Assembly: GCF_932526225.1 (NCBI RefSeq)
Contig: NC_064044.1
Span: 1,061,001-1,125,000, forward strand
Reading direction: 5' to 3'
Length of the DNA: 64,000 nucleotides
From: Nematostella vectensis
Taxonomy: Eukaryota; Cnidaria; Anthozoa; Actiniaria; Edwardsiidae
In this document: positions 9,536 through 22,400 of the stretch, in pieces
Position numbering within the stretch: position 1 is the stretch's first letter
Layout of the letters: every line of letters starts with the position of its first letter
Translations under genes and position numbers: made by a program
The notes under the pieces: model-generated
What the model was told of the DNA's origin: nothing
The model's input: the letters and a program-made list of their open reading frames with translations, nothing else
Database searches by the model: none

Positions 9536-12048
9536 ATGGAGGAAGACGGGAAAGATAAGTTTCACGAAAGGTTTATCAATTTGTTTGGATTTTTCATGTT
9601 CGGTTTCACTGAGTATGTCATCTTTGCCGCTTTGCTCACTGGTTCGCAAGACATTCTAGCAAATACCCAAATTCCAACAACCGTCACGATTCTTTTTGCC
9701 GACGGACCATTCCTCTTGCTTTCGCTCGTCTGTCCGTATTTCATCTCGACGCTCTCCCCGTTAGCAAGAATTACTGGAACTGTCATCTGCTTTATTTTTG
9801 GGATATTAGTCGTGGCCTTGGCAAGGAACATGTGGTGGAAGCTGACGGGATTAAGTGTTACTTCTGTGGGGTATTTCTTTGTGGAAGCTGGTCTTTTGCC
9901 TTTGACGGCTTTCTACAGTGAGAAGACAGTGTTCGCGTTTTCTGGAGGTACGGGGTTTGGACTTGTAGGAACAGTATATTACACCGGTAAGTAATCTTGC
10001 AATCGTAAAAAAGCGTTTATCAATTAGCGGTACGCTGCCTCGTGCAGTGAAGCATGAAACATAGTCGGGGAATAGAAATAAGAAAGTCAGGACAAAAAAA
10101 AAGACACGTATTTTTCTCCTACATAAGCGCTTCTATTTAGAATTCGTACTGCATGCCGCGTTTAGAATAATACACGGCGCATATATTGATACCATAGCCC
10201 AGCCATGAATAGCGTTTTTGCAGCGACGACGACAAGGGAAAGGAGAACGAGACGAATATATAAAATGAGTCTAAAATGAGATTCATTTTAGCCGTTTTTG
10301 TGAAAACCCCAAGTTTCATGGTCTATCGAGGACGGGAACGCGTGCGATGAAAACCACTAATGTTCGCTATGTCAGAAAAAAAAAAAAAGGTTTTAGGCTT
10401 TCTGTACTTTTTTGGGACCATAAAAACGTGTTGGTCTTATCTAAGCTAGTTTGTCATCGAGCGCTAGGCATGGAAGCATTTTTGGGGACATCTCCCTGAC
10501 GTTTCTACCGTAATTGCTTTTAGGAAAACACTCCTTGGCAAAGACTGGAATTTTATGTCTTTCAGAATCCACCCATCCACCATCCAGCACTTTTACCTTT
10601 TTTGCCCCAACTAGGATAAATAAGCAAGGCGACATCATAGAAATAAATGTGGCTGGGGATGCATTCTGCATCTTGTGGCGGTTAGTTCTTTCTGACGACT
10701 TCCCCAAGCGGGGTTTGTTTGCTATAAGGTGTGCTTGTGCGTTTGTGGACCAGCCAATACTCTCGTCCGATCCTTCACGCGGAATGAAGGGGAGATGAGT
10801 GAGGCCTAAAGGTCATATGCTTACACTACAGTTGCTACGTCACGCGCTAGTCGTCACGTCACGCTAACTCGCTTTCGATCGGTCTGTCTCCCACCATATA
10901 TTGTGCAATAATCGTGCCTATTGTATTCATTGCGTTGCAAAGCGGGCGTTTCCTTTTCGCGCGTAAAGCCATCCTGATAGAAAAGACAGCAAGTCAAAAG
11001 TTTTCAGGATTGATTTAAAATCCTTTGTTTCCACAACACCTACGCAGACCATATGATTTTTCTAGATTCTTTCTTGGCTAGTATTTCCAGGTAAACCTCT
11101 AGTTATATAAATTGTCTACAGGTTTACTTCATTGGCTGATTTATCCAGACTACTTATAAGTCCTCCTATACAAAACATCTAATCTCCGATACTCTAACAT
11201 TCTTCTTTCTTTCAGTGTTGACCACGTCTGCTTGCGTCTCTCCTCGAGACACTCTCTTGTCAGCTGTATGGCTACCACTCATCTATCCTGCCGTTTTCTA
11301 TTTCATGGACAAAAAGCTAAGCCCCTCAACTGACCACGCCCCTTACACCCCTCTCAGCCACACCCCTTACAGCACCTCTGGTGCTCCAGACACTACGCCG
11401 GAGGAGTCTCTCACAGGAGTAGAGAAACTCCACATCGTCAAATCGCTTTTTGTCTACGCGACAACGTTCTTCCTTGGCGTAGCGGGTCAGTATCTTGCTT
11501 TAGGAGGCGCGGTTACGACTCTAGCCTTCCCAGAAGGCACCAGTGGCGACTTTGCTCCACGTGATCAGTTCGTGTATTACGCCACGAGTTTCGCAGTGGG
11601 CGAGATGGTTGGGCGCTCGTACGGTTTCCTCGCGATGTGTTGGAAGCACGGTTCTCGTCTTATTACAAGCCATCTTTGGCTTTTCGCGCTTTTGATTTGG
11701 ATTAACGTCCTTTTCCTATTCTTCGCGAGCTGGTATCGCTTTCTCCCAAGCGTGTGGATCGTCGTCGCAATTTCATTTTTTATTGGGCTGACCGCGGGCG
11801 CGCTTTACTGTAATGCGTTTTCCTTATCGGGAAAGGACAACGTGTCAGCGGTGCGTCGGGAATTTTCCCGCGCTTTTTTGGTAGGTGCGTTTGCAAGCGG
11901 CCTCGTGGTTGGCTCATCTCTAGGGGCTGTGATGGAATACGTTATGAGGGCCCATTGTTTGGAAATCACCGATGGTCGTTATTGTATTACGCGGGAAATG
12001 AAAATGTCAAACGATACTTTGTGCTGGAAACCAAAACATGCTTTCTAA
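9536..12048 (+). CDS. CLN3: CLN3/battenin family lysosomal membrane protein, two exons, 427 aa
   Basis: Exon 1 is 9536-9986 and exon 2 is 11216-12048. The junction is phase 1 (CCG|GTAAGT to TTTCAG|TG) and rebuilds a Val codon. The start has a strong context (CCACCATGG). Length is close to the roughly 440 residues usual for CLN3. Family features in order are an N-terminal hydrophobic bundle (FGFFMFGFTEYVIFAALLTG, then SQDIL), the conserved LPLTAFYSEK and FSGGTGFGLVGTVYYTV stretch, a cytosolic loop (HTPYSTSGAPDTTPEES), then further membrane helices including VGEMVGRSYGFLAM. CLN3 proteins act in lysosomes and are linked to glycerophosphodiester export and pH homeostasis. The C-terminus (KPKHAF) lacks the CAAX-like prenylation box of mammalian CLN3. 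The gene is convergent with the START-GOLD gene. Confidence 0.88.
9987..11215 (+). other. Intron of the CLN3 gene
   Basis: GTAAGT at the 5' end and a pyrimidine-rich TTCTTCTTTCTTTCAG at the 3' end. No repeats of note and no additional exon was recognised in its 1.2 kb. Confidence 0.8.
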
Positions 12049-12208
12049 GATAAACAATGACAAGATAGGGAAATTAAAGGCATACTTTGTATACTGTAAA
12101 CCATTAAAAACCTGTGAAGTCGTATGGGGGGCCTTTTGTGATATTGATTACAGACGCCTGTATAGAACATTGGCAGACGTGGTAATATTAAAGCCAGCGT
12201 GAAATTAG

Positions 12209-12214
12209 AATAAA
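12209..12214 (+). promoter_or_regulatory. Candidate polyadenylation signal AATAAA for the CLN3 gene
   Basis: AATAAA lies about 160 bp after the stop codon in AT-rich sequence, the expected position for a short 3' UTR. An inverse-strand AATAAA (TTTATT near 12257) lies close by and could serve the convergent gene if its 3' UTR were long. Confidence 0.5.
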
Positions 12215-13476
12215 ATGCCGCAGTCACAAGGATTCCCATGTTTGTAAAAAAATATGTTTATTTCATCTTTCGTTTTTATATCTTTCACTGCACAATGAAA
12301 TATACTTAATTCAAAAAACGTTGTTAGTGCAAACGGCAAATGTCGATTATTGACAAAGGTAGTTCTACAACCACAAGGACCCATGGGTTCCAAAATATTT
12401 GTTCCAAATTCAGAAAAAAAACATACGACCATCCATTTAATATAATAAATATATGGTTTTGACATAGCTTGTATTTATCACCTTGATCTTTACAAATAAT
12501 TACCACCCATAAACACCTTTCGGTCGTAGAACTGCCATTTGGCAATCGCTTTTCGCAATTCGTGCTGGCAACTTTTTTGTAATATATCTATACTATTTCA
12601 GAAGATTCCTATCATATAACAATTTTCCCTACTACTCTGGATATCCAGTGCCAAGATATTACTCTCTAATAATCTTCCAATACTAAACAGTCTCGAGAAT
12701 CAGGGATCTTTTGACAAGAGTTAATCTTGAAACTCAAGTTCTTCGATAGAGGGGGAAAAGAGGAATGTGGGACGACTTACCCATCATTCATTATTCCTAG
12801 TATTGGGTTGAATTGCTAAAAAAAAGTTTAAACGACTTACCCATCATTCATTACTCCTAGTATTGGGTTGAACTGCTGTAAAAAGAGTTGAAAGGTGTTT
12901 AGGGCAAGTGTAATAATAGGGAGAAGTGTGCTACATTCAGACTTTTAAATTATAATAAATCGAGAATAACACGCTTTTTCATTATTGAACTATTCTCCAA
13001 ACACACAAGCTCAACACAGAACCATTCAATCCACATGGGAGCACAGGCACTCATTTCTATATATCGATAATATTTTCTCAATAGGTAAAAACAACCAGAA
13101 ACAACCAAAGGCATCGCTATCTCAGGGGGGACTCCATACAAAGAATTAACCTAAAAAGCTCAATCAACATTCATTACGAGCATCCCTGCCATTATTACAT
13201 AGGAACAACTCCCTTCTTGAGAAAACATAGGAACGAATCCCATTTAAATAGCCATTATTACATAGGAACATCTCCATTCTTGAGACAGTAACCTCCCGCC
13301 TTGTTTTATGGAGCCTGAGGAGTCTAATTGTTTTATAAAAATCAATTGTATAGTATACATCGACGGAAAGATAACAACTAAATGATAATTAAAACCGTAA
13401 GATTTACGATATCATGCGATAAAATTTTAAGGATAATATAAATAGAATTACTATATTACAATAATAATTTGTCTGG
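12215..13476. other. Convergent intergenic region with a 60-bp direct duplication
   Basis: Non-coding, AT-rich. A near-perfect 60-bp direct duplication lies at 12772-12891 (shared ACGACTTACCCATCATTCAT). A looser pair sharing TACATAGGAAC occurs at about 13197 and 13259. No exon recognised. Confidence 0.6.
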
Positions 13477-16400
13477 CTATGTGGCAAGGTTAAACCAATA
13501 GTAGACTTGCTTTGCTTTAAACCAGCTGTACGAGTTATCAAACACCAGCTGGTAATCGCCTTGTTTCACACGCACCTACAGACAAGCAAACAACAAATTT
13601 CAATTAACGAATAGAGAGCCACATCGACGAAGCCTGTAATCCCGCTCCTGTGATATGGTTGATGCAATTTCTCAAGCGCGTCTGTTTATTATCTACGCGC
13701 ACAAATAGTTTGTTCTAATACACTTTCTCACGCGCGTCTGTTTATTATCTACGCGCACAAATAGTTTGTTCTAATACACTTTCTCACGCGCGTCGGTTTA
13801 TTATCTACGCGCACAAATAGTTTGTTCTAATACACTTTCTCACCCGCGTCGGTTTATTATCTACGCGTACAAATAGTTTGTTCTACTACACTTTCTCACG
13901 CGCGTCGAAAAAAAAATTTCCGGTTGATACGTAGAGCGCTAAAAAGTTGCTTTTTGTTGTTATTTTCTATTTTGCCTGAGCGCGCCGGACTTTACAATAC
14001 AAAAAGTCACCTGATCTATTTTTACTGATGCGCACAAATAGCTTGTAGTTTACTGTCGCACGCGAACAAATATTATGTGAGCATCTTTTCTTTGTTACCT
14101 TGCCATAGACCGGGTCTTCATTCGTGTGATATCGAGTATTTTTGCCCCATTTCTCCCCTTCGGGCGCCAGTCCTGTAATGTGAAATCTATAAAAAGAAAC
14201 GGTTTGAAGGCCACTACAAAATAAACGGACTGAATATCGAAATCGACTTTCCATCAGCCCTCAAAGGTTGGTTCTCACTTGGACGTGAGCGCAAGCGCAA
14301 CGCAGGTAATTTTCCGGCTTGACCGGTTCTCACTTGTGTTGCGCTTCCGTTTGCGCTAACAACGCTTGCGCTTGCGTCCTAGTGAGAACCAGCCTTATGT
14401 GCAATTTAAAAGTTGAGTCACACGCTATCTGTCATCTGCATAGCTCCTTATCTGTTGTAGTAGTAGAGTTATCACACTATGCCGAACCAGGGTGTTACCC
14501 TATATCGTGACCAGGGTGTTACCCTATATCGTGACCAGGGTGCTACCCTATATCGTGACCAGGGTGTTACCCTATAGCGTGACCAGGGTGTTACCCTATA
14601 TCGTGACCAGGGTGTTACCCTATATCGTGACTAGGGTGTTACCCTATATCGTGACCAGGGTGTTACCCTATATCGTGACCAGGGTGTTACCCTATATCGT
14701 GACCAGGGTGTTACCCTATATCGTGACTAGGGTGTTACCCTATATCGTGACCAGGGTGTTACCCTATATCGTGACCAGGGTCTTACCCTATATCGTGACC
14801 AGGGTGTTACCCTATATCGTGACCAGGGTGTTACCCTATATCGTGACCAGGGTGTTACCCTATATCGTGACCAGGGTCTTACCCTATACCGTGACCAGGG
14901 TGTTACCCTATATCGTGACCAGGGTGTTACCCTATATCGTGACCAGGGTGTTACCCTATATCGTGACCAGGGTGTTACCCTATACCGTGACCAGGGTGTT
15001 ACCCTTTATCGTGACCAGGGTGTTACCCTATATCGTGACCAGGGTGTTACCCTATATCGTGACTAGGGTGTTACCCTATATCGTGACTAGGGTGTTACCC
15101 TATATCGTGACTAGGGTGTTACCCTATATCGTGACTAGGGTGTTACCCTATATCGTGACTAGGGTGTTACCCTATATCGTGACCAGGGTGTTACCCTATA
15201 TCGTGACCAGGGTCTTACCCTATATCGTGACCAGGGTGTTACCCTATATCGTGACCAGGGTGTTACCCTATATCGTGACCAGGGTCTTACCCTATACCGT
15301 GACCAGGGTGTTACCCTATATCGTGACCAGGGTGTTACCCTATATCGTGACCAGGGTGTTACCCCCTATACCGTGACCAGTGGGTTACCCCCTATACCGT
15401 GACCAGGGTGTTACCCTATATCGTGACCAGGGTCTTACCCTATATCGTGACCAGGGTGTTACCCCCTATACCGTGACCAGTGTCTTACCCTATATCGTGA
15501 CCATGGTGTTACCCTATATCGTGACCTGGGTGTTACCCTATATCGTGACCAGGGTCTTACCCTATATCGTGACTAGGGTCTTACCCTATATCGTGACCAG
15601 GGTCTTACCCTATACCGTGACCAGGGTGTTACCCTATATCGTGACCAGGATCTTACCCTACATCGTGACTAGCAGTGCAGAATCCAAACGTGAGGCTTGC
15701 ATCGCTCTCCGACACATGCAATGCTATGGTGTGTTGCTTGCCATGTGGGATGAATACTCCCTGTACGGCAGCGCCTTGACGCTCGTGTCCAGACATGCGC
15801 ACTTGCGCCGAGTGGATGCCCTAGGAATAAGACACACCTACTAAGCTGACAGTGCAAAATGCAATCGAGTCGTAATGGAATGCTTAATAATGGTATGATA
15901 ACTGACAATGGCCTAGAAACTGTAAAAAACAAAGACGCCAAGTTGAGAAGGAAAGAAAAAAGGGAAACAAGCAAAACCATCGATTCATGCATAAAAAAAG
16001 GAAAAGAAATCTTTATCTATCTATCTTTTAATTGTAAGATAGTTGTAATTATGTAATACTTTTATTAATGCTGTAGCGGGCATGTATTGTTTTCAAATTC
16101 AAATGGTCATCTGTATTTATTAAGACTTCTTCAGGGCAGATTTTTCAAAAAGGAGTTTTAATAGTCAAGTCAAGCAGTACCAGAGTCGAGTACCAGCATT
16201 TGGTGTTTATGAGGAGAACAAGTGTGTAACAAGGAGACTATATTGATGATGATGAAAATGATTAAATTATAATGTCATGATAATACCAATGATACTTTGC
16301 TGCAGTTTTCTGCGGACTCCCCCCTGACAATTTCTAGGTGCTAAATCGCATTCTGGCTTCTTCCACCGCTTAATGGAGGTCAAGCTTATACAAAATAAAA

Positions 16401-19400
16401 ATAACCGCCAAAAGCATTAAAAGTGTCGGTAGTATAAAGGTGTATGAAGTGATGCGAATATTTCGTGAATCGATCACTTTTGATGACGTATACATTACCA
16501 CGTGACGCTAATTGAGAGATTTGCTTTGTAAGTTTTGTAAGACATCGTGTGGGAAATGTCAAGTCGAGTTTTTATCTGTGCAGTCGTGAAGCACAGGTTC
16601 TTCAAGCATTTATGATAAAAGGTCCTCAGCATGTCCTACGTACCTCAGCATGTCCTACGTACCTCAGCATGTCCTACGTACCTCAGCATGTCCTACCTTC
16701 CTCACATGTCCTACGTACCTCAGCATGTCCTACGTACCTCAGCATGTCCTACCTTCCTCACATGTCCTACGTACCTCAGCATGTCCTACGTACCTCAGCA
16801 TGTCCTACGTACCTCAGCATGTCCTACGTACCTCAGCATGTCATACGTACCTCAGCATGTCCTATGTACCTCAGCATGTCCTACGTACCTCAGCATGTCC
16901 TACGTACCTCAGCATGTCCTACGTACCTCAGCATGTCCTATGTACCTCAGCATGTCCTACGTACCTCAGCATGTCCTACGTACCTTAGTGCGCCCTACGT
17001 ACCTCAGCATGTCCTACGTACCTCAGCATGTCCTACGTACCTCAGCATGTTTGCGGATCCTAGCAAGGTTAAGGGCTTCCTGCCAGGCGAAGAGGCTGAC
17101 GGCCCATGTCGGGATCCAGCCCTTCGGGTCAGCCTGCATGACATATGTCACCTGCAACAAGAGTATTTCATTACAGCCCCCAGGATTTCAGTTAAATCAT
17201 AAGAAAAAAAAACGGGCTCCCCGAGTCCCCTTTGGAAGGTACGGGCTTTGTCTCTCAAGCCAGTGGACCGGGCTCAGCCCCATGTCAGGTCAATTTGGGG
17301 TGGTGGGGGTGGGGTGGTGTAAAAACGTGGCTCCCTGTATTAGTGTATTGGGAACTGTGAATCCGTCCTCATCTGGATGGCTTGCCTGATTCCTATCTCT
17401 CCAATCTAAGATTCTATTCTGTGTGTGGGGTAATAATACTATCTTTCCCCCTAGTCCTCCCCCACTCAGCAAATCCTGTCTTAGGATCACAATACTACCC
17501 TTTCCCCCTAGCCCTCCCCCGCTCAACAAATCCTGTCTTAGGATCACAATACTACCCTTTCCCCCTAGCCCTCCCCTTCTCAGCAAATCTTGTCTCAGGT
17601 TCACAATACTACCCTTTCCCCCTAGCCCTCCCCCGCTCAACAAATCCTGTCTTAGCATCACAATACTACCCTTTCCCCCTAGTCCTCCCCCGCTCAACAA
17701 ATCCTGTCTTAGGATCACAATACTACCCTTCCCCCCTTAGCCCTCCCCCGCTCAGCAAATCCTGTCTCAGGTTCACAATACTACACTTTCCCCCTAGTCC
17801 TCCCCCGCTCAGCAAATCCTGTCTCAGGTTCACAATACTACCCTTTCCCCCTAGCCCTCCCCCGCTCAGCAAATCCTGTCTTAGGTCCATGTCTGCTCAC
17901 CTCCATGTAGTCGGCATCATCTGACGGCCTAAAGACGTAACCTGTGCACATGAGGTCTGCCCTCACGAGGTGGTAGTGATCCATGGGAGGGCATTCGGGC
18001 CGACTGACAGACGATCCCTATTATATAAAAAAAAACTTTTTAATGAGCTTGTTTGTAACATACATAAAGCTTTTACATACTTTTTAAGACCTAGAATTTT
18101 AAAATTAAATACCAGGATGAATTTGCACAAATATATTACTTTATCAGTAAAAAAAAAGCCATCAATCAAATCATAAAAATTGCTAGAACTTACTGATTGG
18201 AGGTTTTTAATATTTATCTGGAATTTATCTGAAAGTTGAAGCCTTTTAAAAACATTAAACTTTTTGCAAATCTAATACAATTTGTGATGATGTATATCAG
18301 CTTTCCGACTCCAAAAAATGAGACTTTTTCTTATCCTCGTACCTGTACAGCTGTCTACTGTTGATTAGCAGAGAGTCGCTGTATACCTACCACTCCAAAG
18401 CCAACTTCCTTCCCATCATCATCAGTTACTATGTCACCATACTCCAACCAACAGACATCTCGAGACCAGATTGGGCCGGGCTGCCCAATAATGGCCCATT
18501 TGATAGAAAAGAATGGTACATTTGGGTGTTTGTACCCACTAGGAAACTGATGTAACATTAATCCATCAACAAAATTAACATCTGGAAAGGAACAACAATA
18601 GGGTTTATTTTAAATCTTCACATGTCAAAGTGTTTTGTTTGGGATCACCTCCCCTCCCATAAACGGCTAGTAGAGACCCCCCCTACCCTCTAGGTCTAGT
18701 AGGATATCATCATATATATAGAAAAGCCACACCCTCCTCGCTAGGGCCAGTAGAGTACTAATAAAGAAATGCTTCATGAATGGATCTGTTGTGCGTAGAA
18801 CCATTACCCACTCCCCTCTAGGTCTAGTAGGATGTGGATACATAAAATACCCCTTCCATACTATGTCTAGTAGGGTACCGTCAATTAACAATCATGTGGA
18901 AAAGCCTCTTGAAATAAACTGTTTTGTGTAGAATCCCCCCTCCCCCCCTCTCCCCATTAGGTAAAGGATGTGGGTATGTAAGATCTCCTTTCCTCCAGGT
19001 CTAGTAGGAAATGGGTACATAAGATCCCCTCCCCTCTCGGTCTAGTAGGATGTGTGTACATAAGATCCCCTTCCCTCTCGGTCTAGTAGGATGTGTGTAC
19101 ATAAGATCCCCTTCCCTCTCGGTCTAGTAGGATGTGTGTACATAAGATCCCCTCCCCTCTCGGTCTAGTAGTATGTGTGTATGTAAGATCTCCTTCCCTC
19201 AACTTGTTAGATGCAATCACCTATCATGTGGAAAAGCCTCCTGAATGAATCTGTTGTGTGAGAGATCATGAAAGCCCTCATTTCATCCTTGGTACATTTG
19301 ACAAGAGTTGAACCCCTCACAAGCTGAATCTGGGGAATAAAGAACACTTGTAACACAGGCAAGAGTTTAAAACAAGTCTATATAGTCGCCCAAAGAACCT

Positions 19401-22400
19401 ATTACACACAATAAACCACTGGGAAAATGTTATATAATAATTAGAGTAATTTGCGAAATAAAATACCTTTTAATCTCTTTTTGTGGGGAGGGGGCAGGAA
19501 GGGAGGGTTCAGGGATTTCATTTCAAAATAGGGAGACGAACAGAAGATTTGGTCCAAAACCAGGAGTCAACCAGGAGGTTACAATACGATATCATGTTGA
19601 CATGAAATTCCCAATAACAGGCATGGCAAAGAAATGCCTTATAGTGCACCCAATAATACCAGTTTAAAAACGGTTTGGTGTGCATATCTCAGGGCCCTGG
19701 GAACACAGGAGAAATAAATTCAATTCCAGCAGAGAGATGCTGACGCGCTAACACACTTAAGGCCATTGGTGCTTCCATTAATGGCAAGCAATTTGACTTC
19801 TCAATTTGACTTCTCAAAAGCCATCCAACCCCCTGTCACCTTTTTGTCACTCTGTGTTCCTATGTAAATATCCACCTCATCCTGTCTTTTCACGAACTTG
19901 AAGCCCTGGAAATAAACAAAAATTACTACTCCCTATCAGCCAAAAAGCTGGGGGTGTTATACTGAAGGTTTAGGGAAACCACCCACTTAATTGGTAGATT
20001 TGCTCAAATGGGAGAAAATTTAGAAGTTATACAAGCTAGGGAAAGAAGCATAAAGAGAAAATGCCACAATAAGTGAGTAGATACAGCTTACAACTCCGAT
20101 TTAGTTAAGGGTATACAAAATCATAAATCTATGCTAGCAGCAAATAAAGCCATTGTGCAATTAGCATATTTCATCCAACATACAAAAAAAACCTTAAAAG
20201 GACGTTCTTTTATACAAATCTTTTTTGAATTGTATTAAAGAAGACATAAAGCTTTACATTTTAAGAGCTTGAACCACCTTGAACTCCTGTGTCCATCACA
20301 ACATACAATATTTGACCTGATCATAAAACTTGGCCTTAAATTCATTGTCCCATTACAGGGAAAATATATTATAAAGAAATAGTCACAGTACCTCTGTTGC
20401 TTTAGCTGCTTCTAGCAAATTAGGTGCCCAGGATTTAGCTAGCTCCATGTATTCTATTATTTCTGCTTCACTCAACTTTGGAATTTCACCAAGGAAGTCA
20501 TCTGGCACAGGTAGCTATAGTTTGAGAGATAATTAGGATAAGGAATATTTAAATCATATTTAAATACAGGTTGTGGCTTAATAGAGAAGGGGTTGCAAAT
20601 GATCTTTGGCGAGTATTTGCGAGTAACGGGTGCATTTACGAGTATTGGGGAGCATGACATTTTTTTTATAATCACAAACACTAAAACTTTTTGCTTCCTG
20701 CGATTAGCAAGTATTTTGGAAAAAAACTGAGCAAATATAAAAATATTTGCTATTTGATTTTGATCTAATCTAGAAAAAAAGGTCTTAAACACAAACGTGC
20801 GCTATAAAAGGGATAGCCCCCTTTTTAGCAAGTCGTCATCATTTACAGCTAGACTTCAATGAGTGTGGACCTCTTAAACTGCCAGAAGAAAATACAGCAA
20901 AAAAAAAAAAAAAACAGGCGTATGGCAAACTAAAGACAACTTTAAAGTACAAAAAGAATGTTAAAGAACTATCAGGCATATTCGGGAAAGTATTTTTCAA
21001 TTCTCTACAAAAACAAGAACAAAAATTGTCATTGAGAAATTAAACAGCGCATGCTTGTATGAATTGAAAAATAAAATTCATAAACAGCATGTGCACGCTC
21101 ATTTGAAATGGCGTCATTCAGGTGGGCGCGTGGACAAACATTGAAAAATTCATCGTGTCAAAACCAATATAATTAGCCTTTATTTTTTGTTTGTTATAAG
21201 AAAAGGCTAACAAATAGACTGTGTTTACTTCAAGGTGTGTTTTCTGCCAATTTTGAACTCTATAGCTTTCTGGATTCTCTCCACGGAGCTCTGCACTTAG
21301 CGAAGTCAGATGACGAATGACAGCTTGCCTAAGGCAAGTCACTTTTATACAGGGCTTTTGGAATTACGTGGAAAAAAACTCAAAATAACGTGGGATTCTT
21401 TGCTAAATTACGCGCTAAATCACGCGGAAAATCGATCATTACCTGCTAAATTACGCGGTATTTTGCAATACATTTTTCTTTAAAAATCAAAATTTTGCGA
21501 GTTTCTTTACTGAATTACGCGCTAAATTACACGGAATATCAACTGTTACGCCCAAACTACATTTTGTACCGAAGTAAATTGAAAAGGTTATTTTTTGCGC
21601 GAAAATACTTAGGCAAGTTTTCATTGGCTCATAGCCACCAGCCAATTAAAAAAGGTATTTTATTATTAGTCCTAGGCTTTCGCGGTTTAGCAAAGAACGC
21701 CTAGTCATTTTATTTGTTTTTGAAATTCAGTTCGAAATATCGCACTCTTACTAGGAATATCTCTATCTTTTTTTACGGGAAATAGAGGTAAGAACCCTCT
21801 AAAAGAACACATCAGCTGTGCAATTAAATGTTTTGTCTTTCAAAATTTAGTTAAATTACGCGGGATTACGCGGAAATTTGTGGATTACGCGGAAAAAGCC
21901 AAATTACGCGCTTCCGCACAAGCGCTTAATTTCAGAAGCCCTGTTTATAGTGCACGTTTGTGTTTTAAGATCCTTTAGGATATCAGGTCTTGGGTGAATT
22001 AGTACCCTTCAGTTACACCATTTGTAACAGAGGGAATATGTTGAGTTACTGTATGTTTTGTCTCATGTGACAGATCAAATCAGCCTATACAAGAAGCACT
22101 GTGATGGTTTTAGCAAGTGATTCAAGCAACTGCTTATTATGCGAGCATTTATAAATTCTGGAGACCATATTTCTACCCCTAAGCTGTTATGGTACTACAA
22201 ACGCACTGTAAGCTTTTTCTTGCTTTTGTGACAAGCTTCACTCTTGAAGACCAGGGTTATGGGGTAACTGTCGGGACACTCTATCATTTCTTTGACATCT
22301 TTTAAGAATGTTCCGGAGGCACCATGCATCGGGTGATCATTAATGGAGTACAAAAAGTAACCTCCTGTAAAGAAAATTAAACTTCAATAATTCACGTTTA

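Noticed and set aside
14491-15844. CRISPR-like appearance of short regular repeats (24-bp, 19-bp, 30-bp arrays)
   Set aside because: Units are head-to-tail with no unique spacers, and the context is a eukaryotic genome with introns.
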